Below are positions 1 through 5,753 of a stretch of 6,241 bases of DNA, piece after piece (position 1 is the stretch's first letter; every line of letters starts with the position of its first letter). The stretch is from Alphaproteobacteria bacterium (GTDB lineage Bacteria; Pseudomonadota; Alphaproteobacteria; Reyranellales; Reyranellaceae). A program made the translations under genes and the position numbers. The stretch is taken from NCBI GenBank assembly GCA_013290035.1, contig JABCYT010000222.1, positions 1 through 6,241 of the forward strand, read 5' to 3'. The notes below the pieces were generated by a model, which worked only from the letters and a program-made list of their open reading frames with translations, did not search any database and was not told where the DNA came from.

Positions 1-2229
1 CGCAGCCGGCGGGCCGATGGCGCCGCTCTCGCCGATGCCCTTCTGGCCGAAGGTCGTCCACGGGCTCAGCGTTTCCATGTGGTCGAGCCGCACGTCGGGT
101 ACTTCGGTCGTGCCGGGCAACAGGTAGTCCGCGAGAGTCGCGGCCAGCGGCTGCCCCGCCTCGTCGTACGGCATCTCTTCGTAGAGTGCGGTGCCGATGC
201 CCTGCGCGAGGCCGCCCAGTACCTGGCCGTCGACGATCATGGGGTTCACGAGCTTGCCGCCGTCCTCGACGACCAGATAGTCCTCGAGCACCACGGCGCC
301 GGTCTCGGTATCGACCCGCGCCACGCAGGCATGGCAGGCATAGGAGTGCGTGCCGGTATCGGGATCCGGTCGGTAGCCCGCGGTGATTTCGAGCCCGCCT
401 TTGTCGACGCCGGGCGGCAGGTTCTGCGGCGCGCGGTACCAGGTGTGGGCCACGTCGGCGATGGCGACGGAGCCACCGGTGTCCTTGCGGCGCACTTGGC
501 CCTCGGCAATTTCGACGTCACCTGCTTGCACCTGCAACAGAGCCGCGCCGATCGCGGCGACACGGTCGCCGAGCTGGCGGCAGGCTTCGGCCACTGCGCC
601 GCCCGCCATCACCATGGCACGGCTGCCCCAGGTGCCCGTCGAATAGGGCGTGAGCGCGGTATCGCCATGCACCACGCGCACCTTGTCGGGATGGACGCCC
701 AGGATCTCGTGCGCGACTTGCGCCAGGGTCGTCTCCATGCCCTGGCCGTGGCTGTGCACGCCCACGCGCACTTCCAGCACGCCGTCGGGACTGAGCCGAA
801 CATGGGCCTGCTCGAAGCCCGGCACGAAGGGAATGCCCCAGGCGTGATAGACCGACGTGCCGTGCGCGCCCTGCTCGCAGAAGGTGGCGAGGCCGAAGCC
901 CACAGCCTCGCCCTTGGCCTGACGCGCGCGGATCGAATCCAGATCGAAGGCCGCCACCGCGCGGCGCAGCGCCTCCGGGTAGTCGCCGCTGTCGAACACT
1001 TTGCCGACCAGGTTGCGGTAGGGCATCGCCTCCGGCGGCACGAGATTGGCGAGCCGTATCGCCTGGGCGGTGATGCCGAGCTGGCGCGCCAGGGCGTCGA
1101 GCGTGGTCTCCATGGCGTAGCACACGCCGGTCCGCGCCACGCCCCGATAGGGCAGGATCGGCGGCTTGTTGGTGCAGGCCGAGATGGTGTGGCAGCGCAG
1201 AAGCGGCAAGACGTAGGGTCCGGGCAGGATGGAGCCGACCTGGGCCGCTTCCAGGCAGGCGCCGAACGGATAGGACGAATAGGCGCCGGCATCGACCGTG
1301 GCCTCGCAGTCCATGCCCAAAAGCTTGCCGGCGCGATCGGCCCACGCGGTGATGACGTAGTGATGCTCGCGGCAATTGGCGCCGGCCGAGAGCTGCTCGT
1401 AACGGTCCTCCAGCCAGCGCACCGGACGGCCGAGCAGGCGCGCGATGCTGGCGCAGACGATCTCCTCGGGCAGCAGGATGCCCTTGTAGCCGAAGCCGCC
1501 GCCGACATCGGGCGAGACGACGCGCACCTGGCCTTCGTCGAGGCCGAGACAGTCGGCCAGGCCACTCTTGGTGACGTGCGGCATCTGGGTCGAGGTGGTG
1601 ACGATCATCTGCTCGAGCCGGGGATCCCATTCGGCCAGAACGCCCCTGCCCTCGATCGGCGCCATGCACTGGCGCGAGGTGCGAAGCGGGCGCGTCACCT
1701 TGGCGGCGGCGATGGCGTCGAGAGCGCTGACGTCGTCGTCGCGCCGCGTCTCGAGGAAGGCGTTCATCGACCAGCCGTCATGGATCAGCGGCTGCGTGGG
1801 CAGCGGCGCAGCCAGCATGTCGTGCACGGCGGGCAGCGTCTCGTAGTCGAGCTCGCAGGAAGCCACCAGATCCTCCGCCTCGGCGCGCGTGCCGGCGACG
1901 CAGGCGGCGATGGCCTCGCCGACATGGCGAAGCTTGCCGGCGGCCAGCGCCGGCTGCTCGGAGACGCGGAAGCCCGGCAGGGCGGAGTTGGCGCGGATGG
2001 TGCGCACGTCGCCCAAGTCGGCGAGCGTGAACACGCGCTTCTCCGTGCCGGCGGGCTTGGTCACGCCCAGCAGCCGCGCATGGGCGACGGGGCTGCGCAG
2101 GAAAGCCACTTCCAGCATGCCGGGCCGGGTGATGTCGCCAACGAAGCGGCCAAGGCCGTGCAGGAAGCGCGCGTCCTCCTTGCGCCGGAGCGACGCGCCG
2201 ACGCCAAAGGCCGCCTGGTCTGCCGTCAT
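1..2229 (-). CDS. Xanthine dehydrogenase/CO dehydrogenase-family molybdopterin-binding large subunit (3' end cut by window edge)
   Basis: Large (Moco) subunit of a molybdenum hydroxylase, a family that hydroxylates N-heterocycles, aldehydes or related small molecules using water as oxygen donor. The frame is open for all 743 visible codons and runs off the left edge. Seen in order: the typical N-terminus GVGASLRRKEDARFL (about residues 9-23); QCMAPIEGRG (187-196); the Moco-binding VGGGFGYKG (242-250); the active-site loop PYRGVAR (360-366); HSHGQGMET (492-500); and KGIGESGAIG (730-739), where E734 matches the family's catalytic glutamate. Relatives are about 760-800 residues, so only a short tail is missing. 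The loop has Gly where genuine aerobic CO dehydrogenase (CoxL) has the Cys of AYRCSFR, so CO oxidation is unlikely. The ATG overlaps the stop of the upstream amidohydrolase (ATGA), implying co-translation. No FeS or FAD subunit gene is visible; they may lie beyond the left edge or elsewhere. Family call is secure, substrate unknown. Confidence 0.95.
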   Translation of the reverse strand, partial: MTADQAAFGVGASLRRKEDARFLHGLGRFVGDITRPGMLEVAFLRSPVAHARLLGVTKPAGTEKRVFTLADLGDVRTIRANSALPGFRVSEQPALAAGKLRHVGEAIAACVAGTRAEAEDLVASCELDYETLPAVHDMLAAPLPTQPLIHDGWSMNAFLETRRDDDVSALDAIAAAKVTRPLRTSRQCMAPIEGRGVLAEWDPRLEQMIVTTSTQMPHVTKSGLADCLGLDEGQVRVVSPDVGGGFGYKGILLPEEIVCASIARLLGRPVRWLEDRYEQLSAGANCREHHYVITAWADRAGKLLGMDCEATVDAGAYSSYPFGACLEAAQVGSILPGPYVLPLLRCHTISACTNKPPILPYRGVARTGVCYAMETTLDALARQLGITAQAIRLANLVPPEAMPYRNLVGKVFDSGDYPEALRRAVAAFDLDSIRARQAKGEAVGFGLATFCEQGAHGTSVYHAWGIPFVPGFEQAHVRLSPDGVLEVRVGVHSHGQGMETTLAQVAHEILGVHPDKVRVVHGDTALTPYSTGTWGSRAMVMAGGAVAEACRQLGDRVAAIGAALLQVQAGDVEIAEGQVRRKDTGGSVAIADVAHTWYRAPQNLPPGVDKGGLEITAGYRPDPDTGTHSYACHACVARVDTETGAVVLEDYLVVEDGGKLVNPMIVDGQVLGGLAQGIGTALYEEMPYDEAGQPLAATLADYLLPGTTEVPDVRLDHMETLSPWTTFGQKGIGESGAIGPPAA

Positions 2230-3515
2230 GCGGCGTCGGCCAGCAGGGGCTTGGGCAGGATCACCGAATCGGCATCGAAACGCTTGCCGGCGCGCAGGCA
2301 GAAGACCGGGCGGATGTAATGGTCGGCGACGACCTGCGTATCCTCATTGTCCTTCAGCACGAAGCGTCCGCTGTCGTCGGCCAGCACCGACACGTCCGCC
2401 TCGACTCCCGGACGCAGAGTACCGATCTCGTCCTTCATGCCGAGCATGGCGGCGCAGTTGCTGGTGACCATCGGCACGACCTGCTCGAGCGAGAGGCCCA
2501 GCGCCAGCATGCTGGTCATGGCCGAGGCGAGCGAGAAGTTCTGCGCGCCGGCGAACAGGTGCATCTCCTCCTTGTCGGGATGCGCCTCCGGCGTGCCGCG
2601 CGGCTTGGGGATCGTCGTGTTGTAGCCGTGCATGTCGGCACCCAGCGTGTCGGGCACGATGCCGGCCTCGAGCACCAGCCGGGCCATCTTGAAGGAGAAA
2701 TGCGAGCCGTGGCCGACGTCGGTCTTGAGTCCCTGCGCCAGCGCCTCGCGCACCACCGGATGGACCTTGCCGTGCTGGTCGACGAAGCCGCCGGGATGGC
2801 GCGTGAAGGGATGGGCCAGAATGTCGCCCGGCCGCAAGATCTTCAGCATCTCCGGCAGGATGGCGTCGGGATCGTAGGGATGCTTGTCCTCGGGCAGCGG
2901 CCAGAGCTGGCCGAAATGGATGTAGAGCGGCAGGTCGAGCGCGCGGCCGATCTCGGCGGCGCGGCGCATCGCCTCGTCGCCCCAGCGCGTGAAGCCGCCG
3001 ATCTCGGCGTGGCCCTTCACGCCGCGCACCAGGTCGGCGTTCTCGCGCGCCGCGCGCACCGTGTCGTCGACGGCGATGCAGTCGGGACGGTAGAGCTCGG
3101 GGTAATAGTGACCCTCCAGCCCGCCCACCATGTAGGCCGAGATGAAGGCCAGCACGCGGGTGGCCGCGGGCTTCACGGCATATTCGCGGAAGCCGGGGAA
3201 GGTCAGCACCGAGGGCCCGCCCTGGTCGACCACCGTGGTCACGCCGGAGTGGACGCCCACGGTATCGGCGTCGAGCCCGAAGCGGCCGCTGACATAGCGA
3301 TAGACATGGGCGTGGGTGTCGATGAGGCCGGGCAGCACCAGCTTGCCGCCGACCTCGACCGTCTGCTTGGCCGGGCCGGGCAGGTTCTTGCCCACCGCGG
3401 CGAGACGACCGTCGCGCACGGCGACGTCCAGGACTCCGTCGAGGCCCTGGGCCGGATCGATGACCCTGCCACCCCGCAGCAGAAGATCGTATGGCGCGGA
3501 TTGCACGATATCCAT
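2226..3515 (-). CDS. Amidohydrolase/deacetylase-family metallohydrolase (dihydroorotase-like)
   Basis: A 429-residue cytoplasmic metal-dependent hydrolase of the amidohydrolase superfamily, expected to cleave an amide, ester or cyclic imide bond. The N-terminal beta-sandwich strand LLLRGGRVID (11-20) leads into the metal-binding PGLIDTHAHVY (62-72, H68 and H70). K167 in VRGVKGHAEIGG is the likely carbamylated bridging lysine. H200 (LYIHFG), H235 (ILAHPF) and D294 (LGADMHGYN) complete the expected binuclear-site set. The C-terminal GTLRPGVEADVSVL (365-378) is the usual return to the sandwich domain. It resembles the EF_0837/Atu3266-like deacetylase group more than true dihydroorotase; substrates in that group vary, so none is assigned. 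The ATG at 3515 was chosen because GAGGGA lies 6 bases upstream and homology starts there. The frame stays open far upstream, but that extension is antisense to the dioxygenase gene. It is first in the minus-strand unit and its stop overlaps the molybdenum subunit start. Confidence 0.93.
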   Translation of the reverse strand: MDIVQSAPYDLLLRGGRVIDPAQGLDGVLDVAVRDGRLAAVGKNLPGPAKQTVEVGGKLVLPGLIDTHAHVYRYVSGRFGLDADTVGVHSGVTTVVDQGGPSVLTFPGFREYAVKPAATRVLAFISAYMVGGLEGHYYPELYRPDCIAVDDTVRAARENADLVRGVKGHAEIGGFTRWGDEAMRRAAEIGRALDLPLYIHFGQLWPLPEDKHPYDPDAILPEMLKILRPGDILAHPFTRHPGGFVDQHGKVHPVVREALAQGLKTDVGHGSHFSFKMARLVLEAGIVPDTLGADMHGYNTTIPKPRGTPEAHPDKEEMHLFAGAQNFSLASAMTSMLALGLSLEQVVPMVTSNCAAMLGMKDEIGTLRPGVEADVSVLADDSGRFVLKDNEDTQVVADHYIRPVFCLRAGKRFDADSVILPKPLLADAA

Positions 3516-3542
3516 GATGGTTCCCTCGCTGGCCCGAGACGC

Positions 3543-3571
3543 ATTGTGTTGGTCCGGCGCCATCGGGACAA
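3543..3571 (-). promoter_or_regulatory. Possible sigma70-type promoter for the amidohydrolase/molybdenum-hydroxylase unit
   Basis: Read on the minus strand, TTGTCC (3571-3566) is followed by a 17-base spacer and then CACAAT (3548-3543). Each box matches 4 of 6 consensus positions (TTGACA and TATAAT), and the spacing is ideal. Transcription would begin near 3535, leaving a leader of about 20 bases that contains the GAGGGA ribosome site before the ATG at 3515. This is a by-eye match in a GC-rich genome, so it is only a candidate. Confidence 0.35.
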
Positions 3572-3584
3572 GGGCCGCGATAGG

Positions 3585-3605
3585 CGGCATGCGGTTTGCA
3601 TGCCG
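3585..3605. promoter_or_regulatory. Perfect inverted repeat in the divergent intergenic region (candidate operator)
   Basis: Two 8-base arms, CGGCATGC and GCATGCCG, are exact reverse complements separated by GGTTT. The site sits between the divergent units, about 14 bp upstream of the candidate minus-strand -35 box and 22 bp before the GTG of the small plus-strand ORF. Placement and symmetry suggest a dimeric transcription factor site controlling both directions. It could instead act as a hairpin in a plus-strand leader. No regulator gene is in the window and I do not recognise the motif as a known operator. Confidence 0.5.
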
Positions 3606-3617
3606 ACCAGCCGAACC

Positions 3618-3624
3618 GGGAGGA
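3618..3624 (+). promoter_or_regulatory. Ribosome binding site deciding the small ORF start
   Basis: GGGAGGA is a strong anti-16S match ending 3 bases before the GTG at 3628. The spacing is somewhat tight. It favours the GTG start over the in-frame ATG at 3589, which lies inside the palindrome and lacks such a site. The in-frame ATG at 3658 also has a weaker GGGAAG 7 bases upstream (3645-3650) and remains possible. Confidence 0.45.
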
Positions 3625-3627
3625 ACC

Positions 3628-3822
3628 GTGATCCTGGAAGGCGCGGGAAGCAAAGCCATGAGCCCCAAGACGAACCGCGCCTTGCGCGATGCGGGACGAT
3701 GGCTATTGGCCTGCATCGAGAGCTTTCCCATCCCGATCGAGGAAGCCTTGTGGGTTGAAGACTCCAGGCGCACCGTGGCCGAAGAAAGGGCCGTGGCCTG
3801 GAGGAGGAAGATCAACCCATGA
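3628..3822 (+). CDS. Small unrecognised protein translationally coupled to the dioxygenase
   Basis: I do not recognise this protein of about 64 residues (54 if the ATG at 3658 is used). Support for it being real: a GGGAGGA site before the GTG, a stop that overlaps the dioxygenase ATG in an ATGA (3819-3822), and mostly G/C third codon positions. Coding bias looks somewhat weaker than in its neighbours. The visible protein has an amphipathic-looking central stretch, RDAGRWLLACIESFPIPI, then an acidic EEALW patch, and ends in a charged, helix-prone, arginine-rich tail (AEERAVAWRRKINP). There is no signal peptide, clear membrane segment or zinc-binding cysteine pattern; the single cysteine is in LLACIE. 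Position suggests a partner of the dioxygenase, or a leader peptide whose translation controls it. The GGAGGAGG at 3800-3807 inside its 3' end would serve the dioxygenase. A chance ORF is not excluded. Confidence 0.6.
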   Translation: MILEGAGSKAMSPKTNRALRDAGRWLLACIESFPIPIEEALWVEDSRRTVAEERAVAWRRKINP

Positions 3823-4844
3823 CCGAGATTCTGAAAGAAATCGTCGACCATCCGTCGGCTTGGTACGGCCGGGACCTGGCGAACGACAGTTCGTGGATCG
3901 TTCATCTCGAGCCGGCCCATCTCGCGGAGATCGCCGCGGCCGTCCAGTCGGTGACACGACGCGGCCTGCGGTTCGCGGCGCTCACCCGCGACGACTTCCC
4001 GCTGCCGACGCTGGGCCCGCTGCTGCGCCAATGGCAGGAAGAGATCATCGACGGCCGCGGCTTCTATGTGCTGCGCGGCCTCAACGCCGCGGACTACACC
4101 GACGCCGAGGTCGGCATGATCTTCTGGGCGATGGGCCTCTATCTCGGCCACGCCGTCACCCAGAACCCCAAGGGCGATCTCCTGGGTCACGTCTACGACC
4201 ATGGCCGGCGCTACGGCGACATCGACGTACGCGGCTACGAGACCAGCGCCCACCTGCCCTTCCACACCGATTCGGGCGACATCGTGGGCCTGCTCTGCCT
4301 GCGCCGCTCCAAGAGCGGCGGGCTGTCGAGCGTGGTGAGCGCCGTCACCATCCACAACGAGATCCTAAAGCGCCATCCCGAGTACCTGGCGCCGCTCTAT
4401 CGCGGATTTCATTACATCCGCCGCGAAGCGGCGCTGACGGAGAGCCCGGTCACGCCCTATCGCCTGCCGGTGTTCGGCGTGCGCGACGGCCTGGTGAGCG
4501 TCCGCCTGATCCGCAACCAGATTAACGCCGCCTGCACCAAGACCGGCGTGCCGCTGGCGCCCATCGAGCGGGCGGCGCTCGACCTGTTCGACGCGTTGGC
4601 GCAGGACCCGGAGATCCATCTCGACATGGACCTGCAGGTCGGCGACATCCAGTTCTGCAACAACTACGTGATGCTGCATTCGCGCACGAGCTTCGAGGAC
4701 TACCCCGAGGTCGAGCGCCGCCGCCATATGATCCGCTTGTGGTTGACCATGGACCAGCGCCGGCCGCTGGCCGAGGGCTTCCCGCCGCAGAACGGCTACG
4801 GCGACCGCCAGCTCATCGAAACCGCGCTATTAGCGACCGGTTGA
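3819..4844 (+). CDS. TauD/TfdA-family Fe(II)/2-oxoglutarate-dependent dioxygenase
   Basis: A 341-residue cytoplasmic non-heme iron oxygenase, expected to hydroxylate a small substrate while decarboxylating 2-oxoglutarate to succinate. The double-stranded beta-helix facial triad is visible: H149 and D151 in LPFHTDSGD, and H287 in NNYVMLHSRTSF. R306 in HMIRLWL is the likely 2-oxoglutarate carboxylate-binding arginine. RGFYVLRGL (80-88) is the usual strand at the start of the catalytic fold. This style (long N-terminus, H-T-D, NNYVMLHSR) resembles the uncharacterised TauD-type proteins found in catabolic clusters rather than taurine dioxygenase itself, so no gene symbol is given. The ATG is preceded by GGAGGAGG 11 bases upstream and overlaps the stop of the small upstream ORF. 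The solute-binding gene follows after 33 bases, consistent with one operon. The penultimate region uses adjacent rare Leu codons CTA-TTA (codons 337-338). Confidence 0.93.
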   Translation: MTEILKEIVDHPSAWYGRDLANDSSWIVHLEPAHLAEIAAAVQSVTRRGLRFAALTRDDFPLPTLGPLLRQWQEEIIDGRGFYVLRGLNAADYTDAEVGMIFWAMGLYLGHAVTQNPKGDLLGHVYDHGRRYGDIDVRGYETSAHLPFHTDSGDIVGLLCLRRSKSGGLSSVVSAVTIHNEILKRHPEYLAPLYRGFHYIRREAALTESPVTPYRLPVFGVRDGLVSVRLIRNQINAACTKTGVPLAPIERAALDLFDALAQDPEIHLDMDLQVGDIQFCNNYVMLHSRTSFEDYPEVERRRHMIRLWLTMDQRRPLAEGFPPQNGYGDRQLIETALLATG

Positions 4845-4877
4845 AGCGCGCCCACTTGCCACTGGCGGAGACACGAC

Positions 4878-5753
4878 ATGATCAAGGGGTTGACGATTGT
4901 TGCGATGGCGGCGGCCGCGCTGTACGGCGTCTGGGGCGCCACCGCCCAGGCGCAGGACAAATGCGAGCCCAAGCTCGGCCATCCGCCCCTGGTGCGCAAA
5001 GGCGTGATGATCGCGGCGATCAATCCCACGGTCGCGCCGATCCAGTACATCGATGACGACGGCAACATCATCGGCCTCGACGTCGATCTCGGCAACGCCA
5101 TCGCCGAGCGGCTCTGCCTGAAGATGCAATTCCAGAGCACTCAGTTCGCGACCATGATCCCGATCCTGAAGGAAGGCCGCATCGATCTGATCAACTCCTT
5201 CATGTTCTATACGCCGGAGCGGGCCAGCCAGGTGTTGATGATCCCTTACGGCGCTTCTTCCGCCGCCATCGTCGTGTCGAAGAAGAACACCGACCCGATC
5301 GACGGGCTGGACTATTTCTCGGGCAAGGCCTTTGCGACCGAACTCGGCACTGTCGACTACCAGGAGGCAAAGACGACGAGCGAAGCCCTGGTCAAGGTGG
5401 GCAAGCCGGCCATCGACATCCGCACTTTCGGCACCTACGCCGACGTCCTGCAGGCGCTTTCGGCCAACCAGGTCGCCGGCGCCTTCATCGGCGTCGAGCA
5501 GGCAGCCTACTACCAGAAGAAGGGCGCCACTTTCTTCCGTGTCGCCGTCAGCGGGCTGATACCGCATGCCGAGGCCCTGGCTTTCAAGGACCCGGCGCTG
5601 GCCGACGCGGTCGCCAAGGTGATGAACGACATGAAGGCCGACGGCAGCTTCGACAAGATCTTCGCGCCCTACGGCCACTGCGTGCTGCCGGGACCCTACA
5701 AGGTCACGTCCGGCCCGCTGCCGCCCTTCACCTGCCCGAGCCGCAAGGAATAG
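4878..5753 (+). CDS. Periplasmic solute-binding protein, amino-acid ABC transporter type (family 3)
   Basis: A 291-residue secreted binding protein that would deliver a small, probably polar or amino-acid-like ligand to an ABC importer. The N-terminus is a classical Sec signal peptide: K3, a hydrophobic core over about residues 4-21, and AQA before a likely cut after A25. The mature part shows the family signatures IIGLDVDLGNAIAERL (64-79), ILKEGRIDLINS (96-107) and FMFYTPERASQVLMIPY (108-124), followed by the second lobe with GTYADVLQALSANQVAGAF (185-203). Four cysteines remain in the mature chain (C29, C80, C268, C286); those near the two ends could form disulfides, which is not usual for the family. 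The ATG has GGCGGAG 7 bases upstream. No permease or ATPase gene is adjacent, so this is an orphan binding protein or its transporter is elsewhere. Its last 26 bp overlap the convergent monooxygenase gene. Confidence 0.93.
   Translation: MIKGLTIVAMAAAALYGVWGATAQAQDKCEPKLGHPPLVRKGVMIAAINPTVAPIQYIDDDGNIIGLDVDLGNAIAERLCLKMQFQSTQFATMIPILKEGRIDLINSFMFYTPERASQVLMIPYGASSAAIVVSKKNTDPIDGLDYFSGKAFATELGTVDYQEAKTTSEALVKVGKPAIDIRTFGTYADVLQALSANQVAGAFIGVEQAAYYQKKGATFFRVAVSGLIPHAEALAFKDPALADAVAKVMNDMKADGSFDKIFAPYGHCVLPGPYKVTSGPLPPFTCPSRKE

Noticed and set aside
518..1669. Minus-strand open frames of 383 and 318 codons within the molybdenum hydroxylase gene
   Set aside because: They are alternate frames on the same strand as the gene, Arg/Ala/Pro-rich and without family motifs.
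79..2319. 746-codon plus-strand open frame
   Set aside because: It is antisense to the molybdenum hydroxylase large subunit, whose frame carries all family motifs. The translation is low-complexity, rich in His, Ala, Gly, Arg and Asp, as expected of a complementary frame in high-GC DNA.
3589..3627. Starting the small plus-strand protein at the ATG at 3589
   Set aside because: That ATG lies within the perfect inverted repeat and has no good ribosome site, whereas the GTG at 3628 follows GGGAGGA.
2319..3758. 479-codon plus-strand open frame
   Set aside because: Antisense to the amidohydrolase; no recognisable domain, and the composition is typical of a high-GC shadow frame.
3516..4355. N-terminal extension of the amidohydrolase frame to give a 709-residue protein
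   Set aside because: The extra 280 residues are antisense to the dioxygenase and small ORF, show no domain, and the ATG at 3515 has its own ribosome site and matches the family N-terminus.
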